Of a stretch of DNA of 55,899 nucleotides, positions 45,269 through 54,635 are shown piece after piece (position 1 is the stretch's first letter; each line of letters starts with the position of its first letter). Location of the stretch: positions 1 through 55,899 of the forward strand of contig NZ_AJKS02000018.1 in NCBI RefSeq assembly GCF_000265245.1, given 5' to 3'. Made by a program: the position numbers and the translations under genes. The DNA comes from Halomonas smyrnensis AAD6. Lineage in GTDB: Bacteria > Pseudomonadota > Gammaproteobacteria > Pseudomonadales > Halomonadaceae. The notes beneath the pieces were generated by a model. That model saw only the letters and a list, made by a program, of their open reading frames with translations, did no database searches and was not told the DNA's origin.

Positions 45269-45390
45269 TCACTCAGCAGAATGGCATGCGCACGCCGACG
45301 TAGGGCCCGCTTGTCACCGTGGTGATAGGCCGAGGTCAGCGTCTGCTGTTCAGACTCAGTGAGAGGGGCAACAAAGCGGCGCCTTGCCAT
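45266..45390 (-). pseudogene. IS630 family transposase N-terminal fragment
   Basis: About 41 codons from ATG 45390: MARRRFVAPLTESEQQTL and then YHHGDKRALRRRAHAILLSD, the start of an IS630-type HTH domain. After that the frame passes into the abutting IS30 fragment. It is a remnant with no catalytic region. Confidence 0.65.
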
Positions 45391-45497
45391 GGGTTCGTCC
45401 GTGTCAATGATCCAAATATCGATACTACACGAAAACTTTAGATCAGGCACTTAAGAGAGCGTGGTTTTTACGTGTTAAAAAAAGGTTTGGGTAAATA

Positions 45498-46631
45498 ATG
45501 AAAGTCGCAATTCTCACTCAGCCACTGGCTACAAATTACGGTGGCATCCTGCAAGCTTGGGCTCTTCAACAGATTCTTTACCGAATGGGCCATTCACCAG
45601 TGACCGTAGATCGTCATTACGACCAACGGAGTGAAGTGTCCCTAATGCCCGGCCGAGTTAAGCGATTTCTGCAGGACGTTGCTTTACGCCTGAAGGGAAA
45701 GACACTTTACCAATGCCATCTTGATTACGTACGCGAACAGCAAGCTGCTTTTATCAAGAGCCACATCCAGCTCTCACCGCGTCTAGAAAGTGATGTTGCC
45801 TTACGGAAATATTTTGCCGCCAACCAGTTTGATTCTGTTGTTGTCGGTAGCGATCAGGTGTGGCGACCACGATACTCTCCTCGGCCTCAAACTTACTTTC
45901 TTGACTTTTTTGACTGTTTTAAAGATTCGCACCCTAGGCGCGTAGCGTACGCAGCATCGTTCGGGGTCAACGAGTGGGAGTATTCTCCACAACTGAGCTC
46001 TGAATGTCGATCACTGGCCCAAGAATTCGACGGTATCTCAGTTCGTGAAAAGTCGGCTATCGAACTGTGCCGTGATAACTTGGGTGTTGATGCAGAGTTG
46101 GTGCTTGACCCGACCTTGCTTCTAGATCACCACGATTATGTGGCATCTTTCTGTGATGGCAAGGAATGTCGAAACAAAGGTGTGTACACCTATATACTCG
46201 ATGATGATCCAGCTAAGGCCACGTTTGTGTCCGAGGTGGCACGCAGACTAAAACTTCCAACTTACATGTGCCAACCGCGATCTCGGCAAACGGTGATAAA
46301 TCACAGCGAGTTGCCGGAATACCAATTTCCTCCAACTGACGCTTGGGTTCGTGGCTTCCGAGATGCCGATTTCGTAGTCACCGACTCATTCCACGGAACA
46401 ATATTCGCACTGCTTTTTGAGAAACCTTTTATCTCAATAGTCAATCTTGATCGTGGGTCTGCCCGGTTTGAGTCACTTCTTCGTCTAGTAGGGCTAGAAG
46501 ACCGTATGATAACTAACATAGCCGAAGCCTCTTTCGATCACCTACTAGCCCCTATGGATTTTTCGATGCCTCGTGAGCGGCTTGCAAAGGCTCGCGCACG
46601 CTCCTTTGCGTTTTTGGAATCACATTTATGA
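45498..46631 (+). CDS. Polysaccharide pyruvyl transferase family protein
   Basis: 377 residues. N-terminal MKVAILTQPLATNYGGILQAWALQQIL is the family start, followed by VVVGSDQVWRPRY, RRVAYAASFGVNEW, GISVREKSAIEL and DADFVVTDSFHGTIFALLFEKPF. Enzymes of this type add a pyruvate ketal from phosphoenolpyruvate to a sugar of the repeat unit, giving it a negative charge; some family members may do other transfers. It overlaps the following GT2 gene by four bases. Confidence 0.88.
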   Translation: MKVAILTQPLATNYGGILQAWALQQILYRMGHSPVTVDRHYDQRSEVSLMPGRVKRFLQDVALRLKGKTLYQCHLDYVREQQAAFIKSHIQLSPRLESDVALRKYFAANQFDSVVVGSDQVWRPRYSPRPQTYFLDFFDCFKDSHPRRVAYAASFGVNEWEYSPQLSSECRSLAQEFDGISVREKSAIELCRDNLGVDAELVLDPTLLLDHHDYVASFCDGKECRNKGVYTYILDDDPAKATFVSEVARRLKLPTYMCQPRSRQTVINHSELPEYQFPPTDAWVRGFRDADFVVTDSFHGTIFALLFEKPFISIVNLDRGSARFESLLRLVGLEDRMITNIAEASFDHLLAPMDFSMPRERLAKARARSFAFLESHL

Positions 46632-47635
46632 ACCCGTACATCTCATTGATTGTACCTGTATTCAATGGTGAGGCGTACTTGCGCCGGTGCGTGGAGAGCG
46701 TAATTTTCGCGGCAAATGGATATTCGGTTGAGATAATCATCGTCGACGATGGTTCAACGGATGGTTCAGCAGAGATTGCTCAAGCACTTGCAGCAACCGA
46801 AAGCTGCATACGATATGTACACCAAGTTAACCATGGTCCATCCGCTGCACGTAACAAGGGTTTAGCGCTGGCCACAGGCGACTATATAGGATTCCTTGAT
46901 TGTGATGACTGTATTGCGCCATCATATATGTATAAGTTAATAGATGCTTGCGAAAAGTCACCAGATATAATTGTCTTTGGCTATGAGGAAAAGCTTTTAG
47001 ACGGATCTTCGATTGTTTATGCTCCATCTGTGAATTGCCACAGGAATGAGGCTGACCAGCTTCTTGCTAATGTGAGTCTTGATCGTGAGCTCTTTTGGTT
47101 TTCTTGGACAAAGCTATTTAGAGCAGAGCTTTTGAGTGGCGTCAATTTTGACGAAGAAATGCGGCTTGGTGAAGATACCATTTTCAATATTCAGGCCGTA
47201 GCTAAGGCAAAATTGATTATTCGCGTTCCCGATGTTCTCTATTCATATTATGAAACACCCGGGTCTCTTTCAAGCCCGAACTATAAGCCTGGTTTATTGG
47301 AGAATATGGAGAAACACTTTGCAGCGAGATTGCGGGTTCATGAACAGCACGGACAGTCTATGACAGAACAGGTACGTGTAGACGTATGCAGATATTACCT
47401 TGGCCACATAGTCCCGTGGTTGGTCTCGAACGCCATGCGTATGGAATCGCGAGAGCAGCTTGGTGAGCTAACCAGAATTCGGGCGTCATGGCTTGTTACG
47501 ACGTGCTTTGCATGGGGCGTTGATGTGGGAGGTTCTCGCGGTGTTGTTGTTATGTTGTTATTGTTGAGATTTCGAATGCTTCGCTTGTTGCGTTGTATGC
47601 TCGCACATAGGATACAAAATGTATACTCATGTTGA
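46628..47635 (+). CDS. Glycosyltransferase family 2
   Basis: 335 residues. The GT-A core is at the N-terminus: ISLIVPVFNGEAYLRRCVESV, IIVDDGSTDGS, HGPSAARNKGLALATGDYIGFLDCDDCI (the DxD-type motif). The donor and acceptor cannot be read from sequence. It probably adds one sugar of the repeat unit on the cytosolic face. The start overlaps the preceding stop (ATGA), so translation is coupled. The last ~60 residues are hydrophobic and basic (VVVMLLLLRFRMLRLLR), perhaps membrane-associated. Confidence 0.87.
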   Translation: MNPYISLIVPVFNGEAYLRRCVESVIFAANGYSVEIIIVDDGSTDGSAEIAQALAATESCIRYVHQVNHGPSAARNKGLALATGDYIGFLDCDDCIAPSYMYKLIDACEKSPDIIVFGYEEKLLDGSSIVYAPSVNCHRNEADQLLANVSLDRELFWFSWTKLFRAELLSGVNFDEEMRLGEDTIFNIQAVAKAKLIIRVPDVLYSYYETPGSLSSPNYKPGLLENMEKHFAARLRVHEQHGQSMTEQVRVDVCRYYLGHIVPWLVSNAMRMESREQLGELTRIRASWLVTTCFAWGVDVGGSRGVVVMLLLLRFRMLRLLRCMLAHRIQNVYSC

Positions 47636-47656
47636 CCGGAAACAAGGAGCAGGGGC

Positions 47657-48757
47657 GTGAAAAAAGCATTTCGTAAAATACTCGCCAAAGTGCTTCCGAG
47701 GCCATGTAAGATTTGGTTGGATACTTTGCTGCGCAGCCGTGCGTTCCCGCTACCGCCGGGATCACGATTGTTCGTCTTCCTGTCTGCCGATTATGGAAAT
47801 ATCGGCGATATTGCCATCTCGCGAGCACAGCAGGCATTTGTCTCCTCCGTGGCGGGGGCACGTACGATCGTTCCGATACCAATCAGCCAGACGCGCTACG
47901 TGCTCCAATCGATCCGGGTTCAAATGAACGATGACGACCTCGTTACCGTGATCGGCGGCGGTAATATGGGTTTTTTATATCCGGATATCGAGGATCTACG
48001 ACAGTTAGTTATTCGTTCTTTTCCGAACAACCGGATTGTCTGCTTCCCGCAAACGCTGGACTGGAACGAGTCTAGGCAGTCGCGACACGCTCTTGACAGA
48101 ATCGTACGTGTGTACTCGCAGCATCCTGACCTATATTTGCACGCGCGTGAAGCAGTTAGTTATGAGAAGCTCAAAGAACTGTTTGCTGATCAGTCAGCAG
48201 TCAGGATTGGGTTTGTCCCTGACATCGTCCTTAGCGCAACGGCAGCTGAGCTTGGAGCAGACGGTGATGACTCACCTCGCGGGGCCCTGTTGTGTCTACG
48301 GGACGATCGCGAGCGCTTATTGGATGACAGCCATCGCCAAGTACTCTCGCAAGCACTCATCGATGCAGGTCTAGACAGCGAGGTAACCGATACTCATGTC
48401 GGTGGTTCCTCCCTATTGCCTGAGCGATGCGCCCAGTTGCTTGCGGAAAAGCTAATGCAATTTCAGGCCGCGCGGTTGGTCGTTACCGACCGCCTGCACG
48501 GAATGATTCTTGCGGCTCTTGCCGGAACACCTTGTTTGGTCCTGCCCAACTCGAATCACAAGATTCGCCAGACTTGGAAAGACTGGCTAGCTGATGTGCA
48601 GCAGGTGCGCTTTTTGGCGCTGGAGGAACTGGGCGAAAGGGAAGGAATTGATGAGGCCGTTCGACAACTTCTTGCAACCCCGCGACGCGATCCTGCCGAG
48701 CCCGTAATAAACCGTGCACACTACGAAGATCTACGAAGGGCCATTGCTCGGTTATGA
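47657..48757 (+). CDS. Polysaccharide pyruvyl transferase family protein (EpsO/YvfF-like)
   Basis: 366 residues. Family features are FVFLSADYGNIGDIAISRAQQAF at about residues 40-62, TVIGGGNMGFLYPDIEDLRQLVIRSFPNNRIVCFPQTLDW, YLHAREAVSYEKL and ARLVVTDRLHGMILAALAGTPCLVLPN. This is a different subgroup from the gene at 45498, closer to Bacillus EpsO-type enzymes. GTG 47657 follows GGAGCAGGGG. It overlaps the next GT2 gene by four bases. Confidence 0.87.
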   Translation: MKKAFRKILAKVLPRPCKIWLDTLLRSRAFPLPPGSRLFVFLSADYGNIGDIAISRAQQAFVSSVAGARTIVPIPISQTRYVLQSIRVQMNDDDLVTVIGGGNMGFLYPDIEDLRQLVIRSFPNNRIVCFPQTLDWNESRQSRHALDRIVRVYSQHPDLYLHAREAVSYEKLKELFADQSAVRIGFVPDIVLSATAAELGADGDDSPRGALLCLRDDRERLLDDSHRQVLSQALIDAGLDSEVTDTHVGGSSLLPERCAQLLAEKLMQFQAARLVVTDRLHGMILAALAGTPCLVLPNSNHKIRQTWKDWLADVQQVRFLALEELGEREGIDEAVRQLLATPRRDPAEPVINRAHYEDLRRAIARL

Positions 48758-49734
48758 CAATTCAACAACGCCCTTTAGTTTCGATTATTATTCCTGTTTA
48801 CAACGTAGAGGCCTACATTGATGAGTGTCTTAATTCGATTTGTGGCCAGAGCTATGATCGGCTAGAGGTCATCATAGTTGAAGACTGTTCTACTGATGGG
48901 TCATTGACTAACCTGAAACCGCATCTCTCCGATTCGCGCGTGCGTTTGATTCAGCATGATTGCAACGCCGGTTTGTCAGCTGCGCGCAATACGGGCATTG
49001 AAGCTGCGTGCGGGGACTTTGTCCTGTTCGTGGATTCAGATGATGTCATCGATCTGAAGTTGGTGGAGGCATGCCTTGTCCATGCATCGGCAAACGGATC
49101 CGATGTAGTCGTGTTTGATTTTTCTGCCTTCAATGACGGAGAAGAGTTGCCTGAAGTTGGTGCTCGAGCGTCGTCGGCCAGTGCACGAGAACTTAAAAGA
49201 ACTGAGTACTTGACATTACCTCACTTCGCTTGGTTGAAGTTTATTCGTTCTGATCTGCTGCGTGATCAGCGTTTACGCTTTCCGGTGGGCTATTACTATG
49301 AAGATTGGCCGTTCCATTGGGAGCTAGGGTTTTCTGCAATGTCAATCACTATGCTGGAGGGTGAATGGTACGGTTATCGCCAGCGCGAAATGTCGATTAC
49401 GGCTTCAGTCGGCTGTAAACTGCTTGACCAGTTCAAAGTGCAGGAGAAAGTGCTGGATATTGTTCGCGCTCGCGGCGACCATGCTGAGGCGACTATATTA
49501 TTCACTAAAGCCAGTGAGGGGTTTTGGGCGGTGTTATTAAGTATCGACATGGGCCTACTACCGGAGGCTCTTAATAATGCTAAGCGACTACAGAATGAAA
49601 TACGATATGTCGGTCTACAGTTTCCGCGTGGTGCTCATGACCGTGCTAAAGTCTCTAGTATCTCTATTCATGAATCGTTTGCTTTTCCATGTGTAAAGCT
49701 CCTCAAGGTTATTGGGAGAGTCGTTCGGTCGTGA
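48754..49734 (+). CDS. Glycosyltransferase family 2
   Basis: 326 residues. The GT-A signature is complete: VSIIIPVYNVEAYIDECLNSI, VIIVEDCSTDGSL, NAGLSAARNTGIEAACGDFVLFVDSDDVIDL. The second half includes LPHFAWLKFIRSDLLRD and YYYEDWPFHWEL, typical of capsule transferases. The sugar specificity is unknown. It is coupled to the preceding gene (ATGA overlap), and the IS30/IS110 block begins 3 bp after its stop, so the element may have separated it from the following genes. Confidence 0.87.
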   Translation: MTIQQRPLVSIIIPVYNVEAYIDECLNSICGQSYDRLEVIIVEDCSTDGSLTNLKPHLSDSRVRLIQHDCNAGLSAARNTGIEAACGDFVLFVDSDDVIDLKLVEACLVHASANGSDVVVFDFSAFNDGEELPEVGARASSASARELKRTEYLTLPHFAWLKFIRSDLLRDQRLRFPVGYYYEDWPFHWELGFSAMSITMLEGEWYGYRQREMSITASVGCKLLDQFKVQEKVLDIVRARGDHAEATILFTKASEGFWAVLLSIDMGLLPEALNNAKRLQNEIRYVGLQFPRGAHDRAKVSSISIHESFAFPCVKLLKVIGRVVRS

Positions 49735-49838
49735 AACCTGGATTCATAGAATAACTGCAGCACTTTGGACCACGAGGTAGAGGCGGGAGGGGCAGCGCCG
49801 GTACCCTTCTCGGCTCACCTACCAAAGTGAAGCAGAGC

Positions 49839-50622
49839 ATGGGATACCGACAGCTGACCCAGACCCAACGATACCAGATCTATGCCCGTCATGACGTGGG
49901 CATGAGCCGACGTCAGATCGCCAGAGAGCTTGGCATCCACAACAGCACGGTCAGCCGGGAGCTGCGCCGCAACGCCACCGACAGCGGTTACGATCCTGAG
50001 CAGGCGCAGTCCTGCAGTGATCATCGGCGACGCACCGCCTGGAAGAGGACAAAGCGCTTGCCCAGCATGATTGCCGCTGTCGTCGACCGGCTGCGAGAGG
50101 AATGGAGCCCAGAGCAGATCAGCGGTTTCATGGCGCCCTTGTCTGGCGTCGGCGTCAGTCACCAGTGGATCTATTCCTTAATCTGGGATGACAAGGCCCG
50201 CGGTGGCGATCTCTGGCAGCACCTCCGCCAGCCCAAGCGGCGGAGCAAGCACCGGGCTCAAGCGAAGAGCGCAGGACTTGGCAAGATTCCCAACCGCGTG
50301 GGCATCGAGCATCGCCCGGCTGAGGTCGATGACAGGCGCTTCATTGGCCACTGGGAGGGTGACACCGTGGTCCAGGGCACAAACAGTCGGGCCTGGTGAA
50401 CACTGGTCGAGCGACGGAGTGGCTACCTGCTGGCGGCACGCTTGCCCAGGCTGTCGGCGGAGCTGACACAAAAGGCCATGATGCGGTTGCTCAAGCCTCG
50501 CCGCGGTGCCGTCCAGACCATCACCCTGGATAACGGCTCGGAATTCGCATCATGGACAAAGAGGTCCCAGCCGATAACGGCAGCGACATACTTCTGCGAT
50601 CCCTACTGCTCCGGGCAGCGTG
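49839..50622 (+). pseudogene. IS30 family transposase, 5' part with in-frame stop
   Basis: MGYRQLTQTQRYQIYARHDVGMSRRQIARELGIHNSTVSREL is the IS30 N-terminal HTH, followed by WSPEQISGFM and the first DDE aspartate in FIGHWEGDTVVQG. A TGA at 50397-50399 interrupts the frame (…SRAW-stop-TLVERRSGYLL). The frame then continues to TITLDNGSEFA before similarity is lost at about 50622. It is non-functional as it stands. Confidence 0.85.
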
Positions 50623-50734
50623 CCATATCCGGATTAGTGGCTCACCATAGTGACAGGAGTCCGAAACAAGGTGTTCGGCTCGACAGGGCTTAACAGAGGC
50701 TCATAACATCCTGGCGGGCGGGCTCAACCATTAT

Positions 50735-52017
50735 CTACGAGGTCCTTGCGGCCCTACGGCTTTGTAAAGAAGTCCCGCCGCCAGGAATGCAGTACTCATG
50801 ATAGCCGCGATAGTCGACTTCATGCTTGATCAAGGAATGTGCCACTCGGGCCATCTTCACCGCCACGGCCGTTAGCGCTTTCCTCTTCAGATCGCCATCG
50901 GTCGGGTCTTTGCCTATGTAGCGATCGAATTTGGTGCGAAAGCTGTTGTCTCGCATCCTCACAGCAACCGTGGCTGCAAGCCAGTAGGCATAGCGCAGTC
51001 GGGCATTACCCCGCTTGGCCAATCGATAGCGGCTACACGTGTTACCGCTCTGTGACGCGGCGAGGTTGAAACCACAAAACTTCAAGTATTGGCGGTGGTG
51101 CGAGAAACGCCGCAGATCACCGCTCTCCGCCAGAATCATCAAGGCAATGATTGGCCCCACGCCGGGAAGCGTCTGAAGGCGAGCGAAGTCCTTGTTATCT
51201 CTCATGCATGTCGTTGCCATCGCCTCCAAAGCCTGACGTTGCTCTGTCAGTGAGAGGTACTGCTTCACCTGAAGCTGGAAAGTGTGCACCGCGGGAGAGT
51301 CCGGCACGACCGGCAGGCCCATGCTGGTCTGGGCTGCTTCGTAGATGCTTTCCAGAAACTGCTGCTTGGCTATCTTTCGCCCCACGCTCTCCCAGGCGGC
51401 TTCGACAAACGCCTCGCGGGTCAACGCGGTGATACTGGCTGGCGTGGGAAACGCCAGCAGGAAATGACAGAACCAGTGGGCTCGGGACGCACTGAGGTAG
51501 CGTTCCATCTCCGGGAAGTAGAGCGCCAAGTAGTGATTGACCAGACTATGCTGGCAGCGTGTTCGGGCTCGAGCGATCTGCTGATAGGTATTCGAGATCT
51601 CCTGAAGGTCGAAGTACCCTTCACGAAGGGGATCGTGGAAAGGGTGCGTCATGCCTTGGGTCAGCAGATACATCAGAACACGCGCATCTTTTCGATCATG
51701 CTTGTCCCACGAGGTATACAAGGCCTCTCGAACCCGAGCGCCCGCCAAGGATGAGGCGAGATGCACCGGTATCCCGCATGAGCCAGTCGGTAGGCAAGAG
51801 GCCGATGAAAGTCCGCTGTAGGCTCCAGAACGGCGAGCACAGGGGCTTTCTGCTGCTGTAAGAATCGAATCAGGTCGTCGTGCCCAGCACGTGTGTTGGG
51901 CATTTTGAGCACTTTCTCACGACCATCGGGCCAGCGAATCAGCACATCGTGGTAACGCTTGGCAATATCGATCGCGACACACACAGTGTCTGGCGTAAGC
52001 TGAGTGGAGGCAGTCAT
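50735..52017 (-). pseudogene. IS110 family transposase, frameshifted
   Basis: The N-terminal part from ATG 52017 (DTVCVAIDIAKRYHDVLIRW, LEPTADFHRPLAYRLAHAGY) carries the first residues of the DEDD catalytic set. The remainder (HLASSLAGARVREALYTSWDKHDRKDARVL ... LQTLPGVGPIIALMILAESGDLRRFSHHRQYLKFCGF) continues in another frame from about 51770. It contains the rest of the DEDD domain and the transposase_20 domain with its catalytic serine region. One frameshift near 51765-51775 separates them; correcting it would give ~425 residues, close to family length. Confidence 0.85.
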
Positions 52018-52082
52018 CGTCGGTCTCCTTGTGATGATGTGGGTCACACAAGGATCTTTAGGTCACGATGGCTGCCGCTCAC

Positions 52083-52400
52083 CAGACCATCACCCTGGAC
52101 AACGGCTCGGAATTCGCTGATCACGAGACCGTGGCCCAGGCGGTAACGGCAGCGACGTACTTCTGCGATCCCTACTGCTCCGGGCAGCGTGGGACCAATG
52201 AGAACACCAATGGCCTGATACGGCAGTACTTCCCCAAGGGAACGGACTTTCGACAGGTCACCGATGCCAAGCTGCGCAAGGTGGTCGAGAAGCTGAATGA
52301 CCGACCCCGAAAGCGTCTCGGCTATCGCACACCGGCACAGGTGTTCCTGGGGGAATATTCAGGAGCCCTGGATACCGCAGGTGCTGCGCTTGTTGCTTGA
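52083..52400 (+). pseudogene. IS30 family transposase, 3' part
   Basis: The frame encodes QTITLDNGSEFADHETVAQ, CDPYCSGQRGTNENTNGLIRQYFPKGTDF (the catalytic Glu) and KRLGYRTPAQVFLG to the stop at 52400. It is the C-terminal third of an IS30 transposase without its N-terminus. It overlaps in content, though not in position, the end of the left part. Confidence 0.8.
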
Positions 52401-52484
52401 ATTCAGGATTTTCTGTAAAGTTTGATCAAGTCGAAAATCTGTAAACACCCTTTAAGATAGCATATATAAGATACTGGTGATATT

Positions 52485-53576
52485 TTGACAACCCGCATCC
52501 TCCACATCGTCGGCCGAATGGATCGAGCCGGCGCTGAAACTATGATCATGAACATTTACCGGGAAATAGACCGAACCCAGTACCAGTTCGACTTCGCGTA
52601 TTTTACCAGTGATCACTGTGATTTTGACGAAGAAATTCAATCACTTGGTGGCCGTATTATTCGCTTGAGAGGCGATAATCCCATCCAGCGCTTCTGGAGC
52701 TTGTTCAGAGCGCTTCGAGCCGGTGAGTGGTCAATTGTTCAGTCTCATATGCTATTCAGCATCGGCTTGAACTTGCTCGCTGCCAAGCTCGCGGGAGTAC
52801 CCGTTCGAATTGCGCACTCTCACAATACCAACGACAGCAATTCCGAATCTATTGTTGGTCGCATGTACCAACGTGCGATGTGGTGGCTGATATCCTGGGT
52901 GCCAACCGAGTACGTAGCCTGCGGCGCCGCTGCTGCAGCCTACCTTTTCCCTAGGCAGGCGGACGTGGAAGTTATTCCCAATTCAGTAGATATTAACAGC
53001 TTTGCGCAGGCGGATGGAATGGCCGTTAAAAGTGAGTTGACGATAACTGATAATTGTCTCACGATTTTGCAGGTTGGGCGGTTGATGCCGGTGAAAAACC
53101 AAGCCTGGTCTTTGAAGATTGCTGCTGCAATGCGGAAGTTTGGCACTGATTTTCAAATGTTTTTAGTTGGTGCGGGGCCGGATCAGCAGGCTTTAGAATC
53201 TCAAATTGCTAGAATGGGGCTCACTAAAAATGTGAAACTTTTAGGGCTCCGCGAAGACATCGCTGAGTTAATGGCTGCGGCAGATGTAATGTTGATGCCG
53301 TCCCTTCACGAGGGGTTTCCGCTTGTGTTGGTCGAGTCGCAGGCTGCCGGGCTGCCTTCGGTGATTTCTAGTACGATTTCGCCAGAGGTTGACCTCGGGA
53401 TGGGCCTTGTTGAATTTCTTGGGTTGGAAGAAAGTGCTGAACTGTGGGCAGCTCGTATTTCTGAGGCTGCCGAAAAAAAAGTCAAACTCGCCATGCGAAA
53501 TGAAGTGCTTGAGAGGTACGGTTTCTCTTCGAAAGGTGGTGCTAAACGCATGGCTGAGTTTTATAAAGTATCATGA
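52485..53576 (+). CDS. Glycosyltransferase family 4 (GT-B fold)
   Basis: 363 residues. The N-terminal domain starts TTRILHIVGRMDRAGAETMIMNIYR; the acceptor region includes RIAHSHNTND. The donor-binding domain carries LQVGRLMPVKNQAWSLKIAAAM, VGAGPDQQALESQ, VKLLGLREDIAELMAAADVMLMPSLHEGFPLVLVESQAAGLP (the E-x7-E motif). It is similar to EpsF-type capsule transferases. TTG 52485 is the only start giving a full first strand, with GGTGA upstream. The stop overlaps the next start by four bases. Confidence 0.88.
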   Translation: MTTRILHIVGRMDRAGAETMIMNIYREIDRTQYQFDFAYFTSDHCDFDEEIQSLGGRIIRLRGDNPIQRFWSLFRALRAGEWSIVQSHMLFSIGLNLLAAKLAGVPVRIAHSHNTNDSNSESIVGRMYQRAMWWLISWVPTEYVACGAAAAAYLFPRQADVEVIPNSVDINSFAQADGMAVKSELTITDNCLTILQVGRLMPVKNQAWSLKIAAAMRKFGTDFQMFLVGAGPDQQALESQIARMGLTKNVKLLGLREDIAELMAAADVMLMPSLHEGFPLVLVESQAAGLPSVISSTISPEVDLGMGLVEFLGLEESAELWAARISEAAEKKVKLAMRNEVLERYGFSSKGGAKRMAEFYKVS

Positions 53577-54635
53577 TTCCATACCTTATATTGCTGTTTG
53601 TGACGGTGGGGCTTGCTCATGTTGGCCGGCGATATCGTGACTTGGTGATAGAACGATTTACATTAGTTGTGGTGGTGGGTGTTCTGGTTTTTTTTGCAGG
53701 AGCTCGAGACCTATCCGTTGGCACTGATACATGGAGCTACGTTGGGTGGCTTGATGCTATAACTTCATTAGAGAGTATTTTTAAGCTCCCTGTGGAACCA
53801 GGGTTTAGTGCTTTGGTTTTAATTAGCGGGCTTGTTTCAGATGGCTATTTTTTTTATTTGACAGCCATTGCTCTTGTGACAGTATTCTTTTGGATAGCCA
53901 CAATTTATCGTTTGGTTCCTCGTTACGAAATAGCAATTTTTGTTTTTATAACTTTAGGCTTCTATACTTTTGCTTTTAATGGTGCTAGGCAAGGAGTCGC
54001 TATCGCTATATGTTTTTCTGCATTTCCATACTTATTAGAGCGAAAGTTTATAAGGTATGTAGCAATAATTGCTGTCGCTACTCTATTCCATAAGACGGCT
54101 CTCATAGCAATTCCAATTTACTTTCTCGCGATCCCTCAAGCTGGATGGCGTCAGTTTTGGATAGTGATAAGTGCTGGTCTGATAATGTCAGTTATACTTC
54201 CGCAGTTTTCAGATTTGGCTGCCAGTTTTATTGATAAGAAGTATGCTAAGTATGGAGTAGAAGAGGCTGGGGGTGGTGAAATTACCTTGGCATTTTGTTT
54301 TCCAAGGGTTGGTTTTTATCATTTTTAGGCGTCAAGTCAATGACCCTCAAGGCTACTATGGCCGGTTGCTAAATGTCTATCTAGCTGGTTTGGTTCCTGC
54401 GTTGGCGTCTGTGATAGCCAGTGTTCACGCATCTGGGGTGATGAGGTTGGTTCTTTACTTCTCTCCTGCAGCAATATTGCTATGGCCTATGATATTCATG
54501 AGTTTAAGAGCTGGATATAATAAATATATTATATCTGCTATTTTTTTCTCTGTTGCGATTGCTTACTTTGTCATGACTACGCTCTCTTTTCATGATCTTG
54601 TTCCTTACGAAGTAAATGTGGAGCCCTTTTTGTGA
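53573..54635 (+). pseudogene. EpsG/Wzy-like polysaccharide polymerase, split by a one-base frameshift
   Basis: The first frame (53573-54328, 251 residues) has about eight hydrophobic segments and an EpsG-like RDLSVGTDTWSYVGWL and FYTFAFNGARQGVAIAICFSAF. It ends shortly after a run of five G's near 54269. The second frame (to 54635) continues with the remaining helices (YGRLLNVYLAGLVPALASVIA, YFSPAAILLWPMIFM). Removing one G would join them into ~353 residues, the usual EpsG size. A sequencing error or phase-variable tract is as possible as true loss. Confidence 0.8.

Larger units (their letters stand above)
44999..45497. other. Gap holding IS fragments
   Basis: 499 bp without a functional gene. 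The first ~150 bp are AT-rich and featureless. The rest contains an IS30 left-end fragment (45149-45268), an IS630 transposase N-terminal fragment on the minus strand (45266-45390) and the leader of the next gene. Confidence 0.6.
49737..52407 (+). mobile_element. IS30 family element interrupted by an IS110 family element
   Basis: Outer ends CCTGGATTCA (49737) and, inverted, CCTGAATTCA (ending 52407) with a shared GCAGCAC further in mark an IS30-type element. Inside lies an IS110 element on the opposite strand. The IS30 segment around TITLDNGSEF...CDPYCSGQR is present on both sides (50515-50622 and 52083-52191) with differences in its middle, so the structure is a mosaic of two related IS30 copies rather than one simple insertion. 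Confidence 0.75.
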
